A stretch of 7,089 nucleotides of DNA, taken from positions 1 to 7,089 of the forward strand of contig QMMZ01000097.1 of assembly GCA_003647525.1 (NCBI GenBank), read 5' to 3'. Position 1 is the first letter of the stretch. Each line of letters opens with the position of its first letter. The notes under the pieces are model-generated. The model was not told the DNA's origin and searched no databases. It saw nothing but the letters and a program-made list of their open reading frames with translations. This stretch comes from Deltaproteobacteria bacterium (GTDB lineage Bacteria > Desulfobacterota > Desulfobacteria > Desulfobacterales > ETH-SRB1). The position numbers and the translations under genes are program-made. Positions 1 to 6,245 of this stretch are shown in pieces.

Positions 1-1
1 A

Positions 2-139
2 TACGGGGCATCAGTTGACGATGCCATTGAAAAGCTGAACTATGATCTTTTTTACATAAAAAATTTATCAACATTCATGGATTTTGTTATTGTCCTTAGA
101 ACTATCAAAACAGTTCTCTTTGGAAAAGGCGCAAGATAG
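2..139 (+). CDS. Initiating sugar-phosphate transferase (polyprenyl glycosylphosphotransferase), C-terminal end only
   Basis: This is a partial gene: only the last 45 codons and the TAG stop are present, with the start upstream of the window. The tail reads NYDLFYIKNLSTFMDFVIVL, followed by RTIKTVLFGKGAR. The pattern 'YDL-YIKN-S---D--I-LRT---VLFG-GAR' is the characteristic C-terminus of bacterial sugar transferases (Pfam Bac_transf; WbaP/WcaJ/GumD/EpsL type). These membrane enzymes move a hexose-1-phosphate from a nucleotide sugar to undecaprenyl phosphate, the first step in building a lipid-linked repeat unit. The catalytic core lies outside the window, so the sugar cannot be guessed. Its position just ahead of the export genes fits an exopolysaccharide operon. 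The call rests on a short but distinctive segment. Confidence 0.88.
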   Translation, partial: YGASVDDAIEKLNYDLFYIKNLSTFMDFVIVLRTIKTVLFGKGAR

Positions 140-243
140 TGTACAGTAAGCGGTAAGCCGAAAATAGAATAAATTGTATTAAAACAGCAAGTTAATTCGT
201 CATACCAGATGTAATTGACAAGGCGGAGCTGTATAAAATTGGC

Positions 244-339
244 TGTAATAGTTCACCACGGATTTTCACGGAAATACACTGAATTCATTGTTTTCAATTT
301 TCAGTGAAACTCCGTGTCGTTCCGTGGTGAACTTTTACA
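244..339. repeat. Long imperfect palindrome, TTCACCACGGA-type intergenic repeat
   Basis: Two 39-base arms at 244-282 and 301-339 are inverted copies of each other, matching at 31 of 39 positions by eye, around an 18-base spacer. The best-conserved block is AGTTCACCACGGA at the outer ends, with CACGGA and CACTGA further in. It fills the gap between the sugar transferase end and the OPX gene and stops about 30 bases before that gene's ATG. No T-run follows it, so it does not look like a simple intrinsic terminator. A transcript would fold into a large hairpin. Similar 'CACCACGGA' elements recur in intergenic regions of several environmental bacteria in my recollection, but copy number here cannot be checked. 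Confidence 0.8.
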
Positions 340-369
340 ATTGGCTCATTAAATTCATAATGGAGAAAT

Positions 370-939
370 ATGAAAAAATTAATTATATTTTTTTATCTTT
401 GTTCTGCGATAACCATAACCTTTTCTTCAACCGCATTGGCCATTGATATAGATGAAAATTATTATAAGATCGGCAGTGGTGATATCCTTGAAATCATTAC
501 ATGGAAAGAAGGAGATTTTACAAGAGAAGTATCTGTCAGAATAGACGGAATGATTACTTTCCCATTACTCGACGATATTCAGGCAGCAGGCAAAACACCT
601 TTACAGCTCAAAAAAGATATTGAAACAAAGCTAAAGGAATTTATTGATAATCCCGTCGTTACAGTCAATGTTATAAACCCGTTAAGCCAAAGGTTTTACA
701 TTCTTGGGGAAATAGTCAGGACCGGTGAATATCAGCTTGTTAAAAAACTTACAGTGTTGCAGGCTTTTGCGCTTGCAGGGGGTTTTACCGAGTGGGCATC
801 AAAAAAAGAGATTATTTTACTTCGTATTGAAGACAATAAGGAAAAGATTATAAGGGTTAATTATAAAAATATTATTAAAGGCAAAGATTACAGCCAAAAT
901 ATACTAATCAGGGCTGACGATACAATTATCGTTCCTTAA
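370..939 (+). CDS. Short polysaccharide export protein (OPX family, Wza-like, periplasmic)
   Basis: A 189-residue secreted protein. Residues 1-24 form a Sec signal peptide (KK, hydrophobic core, cleavage after ALA). The single early Cys (C11) is not in a lipobox, so it is probably not a lipoprotein. Residues about 31-102 are a Poly_export domain (YKIGSGDILEI, then VRIDGMITFPLL, then the helix and NPVVTVNV). Residues about 107-155 are one SLBB domain (FYILGEIVRTGEYQL, LTVLQAFALAGGFTEWA). It is far shorter than E. coli Wza (about 380 residues) and lacks the extra SLBB domain and the C-terminal helix that forms Wza's outer-membrane pore, so another protein must make the pore; the beta-barrel 24 bases downstream is the obvious candidate. 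The ATG is preceded by GGAGA at 362-366, rather close to the start. The role is moving polysaccharide through the periplasm to the outer membrane. Confidence 0.9.
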   Translation: MKKLIIFFYLCSAITITFSSTALAIDIDENYYKIGSGDILEIITWKEGDFTREVSVRIDGMITFPLLDDIQAAGKTPLQLKKDIETKLKEFIDNPVVTVNVINPLSQRFYILGEIVRTGEYQLVKKLTVLQAFALAGGFTEWASKKEIILLRIEDNKEKIIRVNYKNIIKGKDYSQNILIRADDTIIVP

Positions 940-963
940 TTTTTTCAGAAGGATATTGTACCA

Positions 964-2262
964 ATGAAAAACAAATATTATTTATTTTTATTCGCAGTGA
1001 GTTATTTGCTTTTATTTACAATATCAAATGCCGACAGTTACCAGGCTGCATTTACACCCAGAATTTCGGTAAGTGAGGAATATACAGACAACTATTTTCT
1101 AACAGATGATAATAAAGAGCATGAATATATCACTATTGCCTCAATAGGTTTTATTGCTGAAGTGCTTGGGAGAAGCAATGGTATGTCAATCTCTTATGAC
1201 CCATCATACAGTTGGCACGACAGATATTCTGATAACGATGCCTGGAGCCATAGAGCTGTATTTGATTGTTGGATCGGAATTTCAAGAAATACCAGGCTTG
1301 AAATAAATGATACATTTCTGCATACCGAAGAACCTGTCACAGAAATTGAAGACTTCACAGAAGTAGATACAAGCATTAGAAGAAGCAGACGATATTACTA
1401 CACAAATTCATCAGGCGTAGAGCTTAGTCATCAGTTTGGCGAATCTGATTCAGTATCTCTGGGATTTGTTTACAGTTTCCTTAAAAATGATGATCCGGAT
1501 ATTGAAGACAACAAAAGGTATAACCCCTCTATGAACCTGACTTACTGGTTTATACCTCACAAATGGGGTCTTGAGTTAAACGGCTCATATACAAGAGGTG
1601 AATTTGACGTGTCAAATGATTTTGATAACTGGTTCGGCAGTCTAAGGCTGCTCAAAGGTTTTACAAGGCATTTTGATATGTTTGTCCAGTATGACCATAC
1701 TTACATGGATTATATACAAGGAATTACCAACAATTATCACATCTATAATCCTTCGGCTGGTTTTAATTATTCAGTTGCTGAAGATATAAACCTGTATCTA
1801 AACGTAGGATATTATGTGCTGGATACTGAAAATGTAAGTAATGATGAAACTGATGGTGTATCAGCAGAGGGAGAGATCGAGAAAATTTTTGAGAGAGGTT
1901 CAATACATATAACAGGTTCCGGAGGTTATGATGAATCCTTTTTTGGTGCTGAAAATCTCGGAACAGATAAATATTATGAAAGCGGATGCACTGCGGACTA
2001 TGCATTTACCAGGTATATTAGCGGTGATATTTATGGGTTTTATAGAAGAGATAAATATATAGAGCTTTCTACTGAAAGAAAGGACAAGACAACAAGAGCA
2101 GGTGCAGCCTTGACATTGCATCCCTTGAGATGGATGTCTTTAAGGTTTGAATATTCATATCGTACAGTTGATTCAAGTATTGATACAAATGATTATGAAG
2201 AAAACAGAGGTCTGATAACCTTAACATTATCCCCATCAGAACCAATCCGCTTAACCGAATAA
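964..2262 (+). CDS. Outer-membrane beta-barrel protein, putative polysaccharide exit pore
   Basis: A 432-residue protein with a signal peptide (residues 1-23, cleavage near SNA/DS). The rest alternates polar and hydrophobic/aromatic residues in segments of about 10-15, such as SISYDPSYSW, LRFEYSYRTV and GLITLTLS. By eye there are roughly 18-20 such strands, with acidic, Asn-rich loops between. This is the pattern of the 'putative beta-barrel porin 2' (BBP2) proteins common in exopolysaccharide loci. It ends LSPSEPIRLTE, without the terminal Phe/Trp of classical porins, although an aromatic-poor final strand is common in this group. An SD-like AGAAGGA lies at 947-953. It follows the short OPX gene by 24 bases, probably in one transcript, and fits the beta-barrel partner in the composite OPX/barrel translocons described in Myxococcus xanthus (WzaX/WzpX). 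Fold is confident; role is inferred from context. Confidence 0.8.
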   Translation: MKNKYYLFLFAVSYLLLFTISNADSYQAAFTPRISVSEEYTDNYFLTDDNKEHEYITIASIGFIAEVLGRSNGMSISYDPSYSWHDRYSDNDAWSHRAVFDCWIGISRNTRLEINDTFLHTEEPVTEIEDFTEVDTSIRRSRRYYYTNSSGVELSHQFGESDSVSLGFVYSFLKNDDPDIEDNKRYNPSMNLTYWFIPHKWGLELNGSYTRGEFDVSNDFDNWFGSLRLLKGFTRHFDMFVQYDHTYMDYIQGITNNYHIYNPSAGFNYSVAEDINLYLNVGYYVLDTENVSNDETDGVSAEGEIEKIFERGSIHITGSGGYDESFFGAENLGTDKYYESGCTADYAFTRYISGDIYGFYRRDKYIELSTERKDKTTRAGAALTLHPLRWMSLRFEYSYRTVDSSIDTNDYEENRGLITLTLSPSEPIRLTE

Positions 2263-2272
2263 ATAAAGCTAT

Positions 2273-2280
2273 GAGGAAAG
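2273..2280 (+). promoter_or_regulatory. Shine-Dalgarno sequence fixing the start of the PP-loop gene
   Basis: GAGGAAAG lies a few bases before ATG 2283. The longer reading frame from ATG 2271 has no such site upstream (the preceding bases are AATAAATAAAGCT), and its first codons would overlap this site. The start at 2283 is therefore preferred, shortening the product by four residues. Confidence 0.7.
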
Positions 2281-2282
2281 AT

Positions 2283-3305
2283 ATGTCTCAGATCCAGGCA
2301 AATTTAACTATCTGCAACCGATGCATCCTCCCTGATACATTCCCGGGAATCAAATTTGATGATCATGGTATCTGCAATCATTGCCGACGAGAGGAAAAAG
2401 CAGCTAAAAAAGCTTTTGATAAAAAAGCAATATACCAAGAGCGTCTGGATAATCTTATCAATGATATCAAAGGAAAAGCATCATTATATGATGCTGTTCT
2501 GGCATTTAGTGGGGGCAAGGATTCCAGCTACACCCTTAAACTTCTTAAAACGCGATATGATCTCAGGATACTGGCTTTAACCTTTGATAACCATTTTGTT
2601 TCTTCAGCAGCCTGGGATAACATATCAACGATTGCTGATGTCCTTGAAACAGACCTGATACGCTTCAGGCCTCCATGGCAAATTACAAAAAAACTCTTTT
2701 CTTTAACATCCAGAGAAGATATCTTTTCAAAACCTACGTTATTACGTGCAAGTACTATCTGTACTTCATGCATCGGGCTAGTTAAAAGCCTGGTATTAAA
2801 AACCGCACTTGAAATGTCGATTCCATTAGTGACCTTTGGATGGTCTCCTGGTCAGGCACCAATTCAATCAGCTATTTTAAAGACTAATCCCGCTATGATT
2901 CGTCAAAACCAGTTAGCCCTGAAAAAGGCTTTTCCTTCTGAGATCAGCCAGGCAATGAATCAGTATTTTATACCTGATTTCTATTACGAAAAATACAAAG
3001 ATTGCTTCCCGCAAAATATTCATCCCCTTGCCTTTTTTGATTATAATGAAGAGAGTATAAAAAAAGATTTGAATGATATTGGCTGGAAAGCACCTGAAGA
3101 TACAGATACAAATTCTTCCAATTGTTTGCTTAATGCTTTTGCAAATTATTGTCACATCGAGCGACATGGATTTCACCCCTATGTATGGGAAATCGCAAAC
3201 ATGGTAAGGCAAAACATAATAGATCGAGATGAAGGCATACAGAAGATATATACTGAACAGAACCGGAAGATGGTTGAATATGCCAGGGAAAGGTTAGGTT
3301 TATGA
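2283..3305 (+). CDS. PP-loop ATPase, N-acetyl-sugar amidotransferase (WbpG/PseA-like) family
   Basis: A 340-residue cytoplasmic enzyme. The N-terminus carries a probable zinc site, C11-x2-C14 and C31-x2-C34, within CNRCILPDTFPGIKFDDHGI, the hallmark of the WbpG-like family. The ATP-binding PP-loop SGGKDSS is at residues 76-82. A second CxxC (C160, C163) follows in ICTSCIG. Near the C-terminus, IANMVRQNIIDRDEGI matches the 'IR-G-ITR-EA' block of these proteins. Family members adenylate a substrate and use ammonia to form an amide or amidine on a sugar; WbpG works with HisH/HisF homologues supplying ammonia, and PseA makes acetamidino pseudaminic acid. No glutaminase gene is in this window. The stop overlaps the carrier protein start (ATGA), implying translational coupling and a shared pathway. 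The exact substrate cannot be read from sequence. Confidence 0.8.
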   Translation: MSQIQANLTICNRCILPDTFPGIKFDDHGICNHCRREEKAAKKAFDKKAIYQERLDNLINDIKGKASLYDAVLAFSGGKDSSYTLKLLKTRYDLRILALTFDNHFVSSAAWDNISTIADVLETDLIRFRPPWQITKKLFSLTSREDIFSKPTLLRASTICTSCIGLVKSLVLKTALEMSIPLVTFGWSPGQAPIQSAILKTNPAMIRQNQLALKKAFPSEISQAMNQYFIPDFYYEKYKDCFPQNIHPLAFFDYNEESIKKDLNDIGWKAPEDTDTNSSNCLLNAFANYCHIERHGFHPYVWEIANMVRQNIIDRDEGIQKIYTEQNRKMVEYARERLGL

Positions 3306-3544
3306 GTGAGATAAAAGATAAGGTCAGAGCGTTTGTTGTTGAAAACTTTATGTTTGGAAAAGATGAAGGCCTGGAGGATGACACTTCATTTTTAGAGAAC
3401 GGGATTATCGATTCAACCGGAATTCTTGAACTTGTGAACTTCTTGGATGAAGAATTCTCCATCAGTGTAGAAGATGAAGAACTAATACCCGAAAACCTTG
3501 ATTCCATCAAAAACGTAACATCTTACTTACAAAAGAAACTATAA
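3302..3544 (+). CDS. Acyl carrier protein (phosphopantetheine-binding)
   Basis: An 80-residue acidic helical protein of normal carrier length. The motif GIIDSTGILELV contains the phosphopantetheine attachment Ser at residue 38. The D-S-T-G form is closer to DltC-type and specialised carriers (DSMG) than to the DSL of fatty-acid ACP. The downstream segment FLDEEFSISVEDEELIPENL is the usual helix II-III region. It starts inside the stop of the PP-loop gene (4-base ATGA overlap) and is followed 13 bases later by an AMP-forming ligase, so the ligase very probably loads it. A phosphopantetheinyl transferase from elsewhere in the genome would be needed for activation. A dedicated carrier within a polysaccharide locus suggests acyl (or aminoacyl) transfer to the glycan or a sugar precursor, rather than bulk lipid synthesis. 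Confidence 0.9.
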   Translation: MSEIKDKVRAFVVENFMFGKDEGLEDDTSFLENGIIDSTGILELVNFLDEEFSISVEDEELIPENLDSIKNVTSYLQKKL

Positions 3545-3557
3545 AATCAGAGACACG

Positions 3558-5135
3558 TTGAACACAAAAATTACCATATCTGAAAATCATACTCTAATCC
3601 ACCACTTCCTGGAGCAAAGCGCGGGATTTTTTCCGGACAAAACCGCTCTTATCCACGAAGATGTCCGCGCCACATACGCTCAGATCAATATTCAAGCCAA
3701 TCACTTGGCGAATTGGCTTATTATGGATCAGGGAATAAAGAAAGGCGACCGGGTTGCCTTGATTATGGAAAACTGTCTTGAATATGTAGTCAGCTATTAT
3801 GGCGTACTTAAAACAGGAGCTGTTATATCCCCCTTAAGCAGTGAACTCAAACCTGACAGTTTAAGACCTTTATTAAAAGAACTTGAACCAAAAGTTGTTA
3901 TTTCATCTCCAGGATTTGAGAGACTCCTGTATGCAACAGATGTTACTCCTTTCAACATTAAGGCAGTATTAATAAAAAAACCAAAACTAAAATGGTCTTC
4001 TATGCCTGTAGAAGTATTTTCGTGGGAAGAACAAATAAAAAACGATGAGTTTCCCAATGCGGATATCAGTATTGATGAATCAGAACTTGCAAGCATCATA
4101 TACACATCCGGTTCAACCGGAAAACCAAAAGGTGTAATGTTAACGCACAAAAATATAATATCAAACACTCATTCAATCTGCCGGTATTTGCACCTTAACG
4201 ATCAGGATATCCAAATGGCAGTACTTCCTTTTTTTTATGTAATGGGGAAATCACTTCTTAATACTCATTTTGCCGTTGGTGGTACTGTTGTTCTCAACAA
4301 CAAGTTTGCATATCCTGCTTATGTATTAAAACAGATGGTTGATGAACAGGTCACAGGTTTTTCCGGTGTGCCATCCACATATGCTTATCTTCTGCATCGT
4401 TCGCCATTGGCGAGTTATCGTGACAAACTTGGATCACTTCAATATTGTTCTCAGGCTGGTGGACATATGTCAAGGCAGATCAAAGAAGAACTTCGAAAAA
4501 TACTACCTGAACACACTAAAATATATATTATGTATGGAGCAACAGAGGCATCTGCCCGGCTTACCTGCCTGGATCCTGATTTATATAATGACAAGATAGA
4601 TTCAATAGGCAAACCCATTCCTGATGTAACCCTGCGGGTTTTGGATGAAAAAGGAAAAGAAGTTCCATCCGGCCAGGCCGGAGAATTGGTAGCAGGAGGC
4701 CCTAACATTATGCAAGGGTACTGGAAAGATAAATATGCCACAGCAAAGATTCTGGACCAGTATGGTTATCATACAGGAGATTTAGGTTATCAAGATCAAG
4801 AGGGATACTTTTATTTAAAAGGAAGGAAAGACAACCTGCTTAAAGTAGGTGGACATCGTATCAATCCTCAGGAAATTGAAGATGCCCTTATGGAGACAGA
4901 GCTGGTGGTGGAGAATACAGTTATGGGCATACCTGATGAACTTTTGGGCCATAAACTTATTGCTGTTGTAACTCCTAAAAACAAAAATTGCAGCCAAAAC
5001 CAGATTCTTGAACAATGCAATAATATGCTGCCCAGATATAAACTGCCAGGCGAAGTAATATTTGTAAAATCATTACCCAAACACACAAGCGGTAAAATAA
5101 ACCGATCAAAATGCCTTGAATTAATCACACAATAA
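3558..5135 (+). CDS. AMP-forming acyl-CoA/acyl-ACP ligase (ANL superfamily)
   Basis: A complete 525-residue adenylating enzyme. Core motifs are in order: the P-loop TSGSTGKPKG (183-192), LPFFYVMG (223-230), YGATEA (326-331), the ribose-binding Asp in YHTGDLG (D408), the hinge region GRKDN (422-426) followed by KVGGHRINPQEIE, and the C-terminal catalytic Lys in SGKINR (K513). The enzyme activates a carboxylic acid as acyl-AMP and passes it to a thiol; the adjacent carrier protein is the likely acceptor. The usual FH-x-x-G of acyl ligases is FYVMG here, and the FD signature of alpha-amino-acid activators is absent, so a non-amino acid is more likely. It resembles the acyl ligases found in exosortase-A-linked EPS loci, but no exosortase is present here. 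The start is TTG with only a weak AGAGA upstream; an in-frame stop at 3516 leaves no better start. Confidence 0.9.
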   Translation: MNTKITISENHTLIHHFLEQSAGFFPDKTALIHEDVRATYAQINIQANHLANWLIMDQGIKKGDRVALIMENCLEYVVSYYGVLKTGAVISPLSSELKPDSLRPLLKELEPKVVISSPGFERLLYATDVTPFNIKAVLIKKPKLKWSSMPVEVFSWEEQIKNDEFPNADISIDESELASIIYTSGSTGKPKGVMLTHKNIISNTHSICRYLHLNDQDIQMAVLPFFYVMGKSLLNTHFAVGGTVVLNNKFAYPAYVLKQMVDEQVTGFSGVPSTYAYLLHRSPLASYRDKLGSLQYCSQAGGHMSRQIKEELRKILPEHTKIYIMYGATEASARLTCLDPDLYNDKIDSIGKPIPDVTLRVLDEKGKEVPSGQAGELVAGGPNIMQGYWKDKYATAKILDQYGYHTGDLGYQDQEGYFYLKGRKDNLLKVGGHRINPQEIEDALMETELVVENTVMGIPDELLGHKLIAVVTPKNKNCSQNQILEQCNNMLPRYKLPGEVIFVKSLPKHTSGKINRSKCLELITQ

Positions 5136-5224
5136 ATAGAGGAGATTTAATAAGTGGGTCGATTTTGAGGATGAGTGGCCGGGCATATAGAAATTGAGAG
5201 AGGTTTTGCCGAGAATTGCGCGGG

Positions 5225-5231
5225 AAAGGAG
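5225..5231 (+). promoter_or_regulatory. Shine-Dalgarno sequence fixing the start of the SGNH lipoprotein gene
   Basis: AAAGGAG sits 6 bases before ATG 5238. It supports this start over the in-frame GTG at 5175, which would place 21 polar residues ahead of a lipoprotein signal peptide. Confidence 0.8.
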
Positions 5232-5237
5232 TTAAAA

Positions 5238-6077
5238 ATGTTTGTTAAATCCAAATCATTAATAATCATCTTTTTCATTTCAATCTTTTTCATTTCTTGT
5301 GACGGAGGAAAGATGGCAGAACAAAAAGTGCAATATGATTTTTTAAACGATGTCTCAGCTTCTTCATGGGAAAAACTCTCAAAAAAGAAAATCTATTTTG
5401 GCCATCAATCAGTTGGATTCAACATTATAGAAGGCCTCAAGGATCTTATGAAAGAAAACCCTCAGATTAAGTTAAATATTGTTGAAACAAACAATCTAGA
5501 TAATTTTAATAAAGGTATTTTTGCTCATTCCCGTGTAGGTAAAAATGTTGACCCAAAATCCAAAATTGAAGAATTTGCAAAATTTACAGAACAGGGAATA
5601 GGAGAGAATGCAGATATTGCTTTCTTTAAGTTTTGTTATGTTGATGTTAGATCTGAAACAGACTCGCAAAAAGTTTTTGACGATTATAGGCAATCCATGT
5701 CCAACCTGACTAAAAAATATCCAAAGACAACATTTATCCATATTACTGTGCCCCTTAGAATTGTGCAAACCGGCCCCAAAGCATGGATAAAAAAAATAAT
5801 CGGAAGGCCTGCAGGAGGATATGACGATAATATTAAAAGAAGCGAATTCAATGAACTACTAATTAAGGAATATGACGGCAAAGAAACAATATACGATCTT
5901 GCAAAGATTGAATCTACCCGTCCTGATGGAACAAGAGAAACATTTTCAAAAGACGGAAAAACTTATTATGCCATAGTTCCGGATTATACTTATGATGGTG
6001 GCCATTTAAATGAAACCGGCCGTAAAAAAGCCGCCGAACAACTCCTGATTCTTTTAACTTCTTTAGCAACCCAATAA
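5238..6077 (+). CDS. SGNH/GDSL-hydrolase-like lipoprotein
   Basis: A 279-residue protein whose N-terminus (MFVKSKSLIIIFFISIFFIS, then C21) is a lipoprotein signal peptide; Asp follows the lipidated Cys, which in E. coli favours retention in the inner membrane. The mature part looks like a divergent SGNH hydrolase: block I is YFGHQSVG with candidate nucleophile S58, and block V is YDGGHLNETGR with D253 and H256 placed as the Asp-x-x-His pair. The intervening blocks (FAHSRVGKN near 95, FKFCYVD, FIHITVPL) are plausible, but the usual block III Asn is not clear. Likely activities are O-acyl esterase or acyl transfer on polysaccharide, as for other periplasmic SGNH proteins in EPS loci. About 100 bases separate it from the ligase. 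Its last three codons and stop lie in a repeat that recurs just downstream. Fold is fairly sure; substrate unknown. Confidence 0.75.
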   Translation: MFVKSKSLIIIFFISIFFISCDGGKMAEQKVQYDFLNDVSASSWEKLSKKKIYFGHQSVGFNIIEGLKDLMKENPQIKLNIVETNNLDNFNKGIFAHSRVGKNVDPKSKIEEFAKFTEQGIGENADIAFFKFCYVDVRSETDSQKVFDDYRQSMSNLTKKYPKTTFIHITVPLRIVQTGPKAWIKKIIGRPAGGYDDNIKRSEFNELLIKEYDGKETIYDLAKIESTRPDGTRETFSKDGKTYYAIVPDYTYDGGHLNETGRKKAAEQLLILLTSLATQ

Positions 6078-6103
6078 CTCAACAAACCCAAGCAACCCAA
6101 TAA
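6065..6103. repeat. Direct repeat AGCAACCCAATAA, two copies, spanning a stop codon
   Basis: The 13-base unit AGCAACCCAATAA occurs at 6065-6077 and again at 6091-6103, 26 bases apart. Between and after the copies are related pieces (AACAAACCCA, AAGCCCAAATAAACC), giving a C/A-rich, G-poor strand bias over about 50 bases. The first copy supplies the final codons Ala-Thr-Gln and the TAA stop of the SGNH gene. Confidence 0.8.
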
Positions 6104-6241
6104 GCCCAAATAAACCAGCCTTATATCAATTCCTTCTAACCGAGGAAGACTGGGTAATAGTCATTAGTTTGACCTTCCGAAAAACACGTTTGACAGGTAA
6201 ACCTAAACGAGCTGCCGAGGGTTTGTCGAGTTTGTTGGGTT
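6068..6241. repeat. Inverted repeat bracketing the gap before the VanZ-like gene
   Basis: The left arm at 6068-6089 (C/A-rich, ending AACAAACCC) and the right arm at 6219-6241 (starting GGGTTTGT, ending TTTGTTGGGTT) are inverted copies matching at about 20 of 23 positions with a one-base gap. They enclose about 130 bases with no ORF of note and a weak hairpin (CGTTT 6187-6191 with AAACG 6205-6209, AGGT with ACCT inside). The right arm ends one base before ATG 6242 and just before the VanZ-like start at 6246. It could be a small non-autonomous element or a recombination-prone intergenic repeat. Confidence 0.65.
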
Positions 6242-6245
6242 ATGC

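Noticed and set aside
215..237. Sigma-70-like promoter, TTGACA at 215-220 with TATAAA at 232-237
   Set aside because: The spacer is only 11 bases against the usual 16-18, and no better -10 fits TTGACA, so it is probably chance in AT-rich DNA.
244..339. Palindrome as an intrinsic terminator for the sugar transferase gene
   Set aside because: It lies over 100 bases past the stop, has no T-run after the stem, and the following genes belong to the same pathway.
2271..2282. Longer PP-loop protein start at ATG 2271 (MRKD extension)
   Set aside because: There is no SD upstream, and the GAGGAAAG site for ATG 2283 lies inside this extension; the family signature starts soon after 2283.
3130..3510. 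126-codon reverse-strand ORF across the PP-loop/carrier junction
   Set aside because: It lies antisense to two strongly supported genes, is Ser-rich low-complexity in translation and has no recognisable domain.
4339..4599. 86-codon + strand ORF inside the ligase gene in another frame
   Set aside because: It sits within a complete ligase with intact motifs; the translation shows no domain.
5175..5237. Extended SGNH protein from GTG 5175
   Set aside because: It would put 21 polar residues before the lipoprotein signal peptide; ATG 5238 has a strong, well-spaced SD.
6065..6115. Possible CRISPR or telomere-like array
   Set aside because: There are only two exact 13-base copies with related, not unique, spacer sequence, which does not match a CRISPR array.
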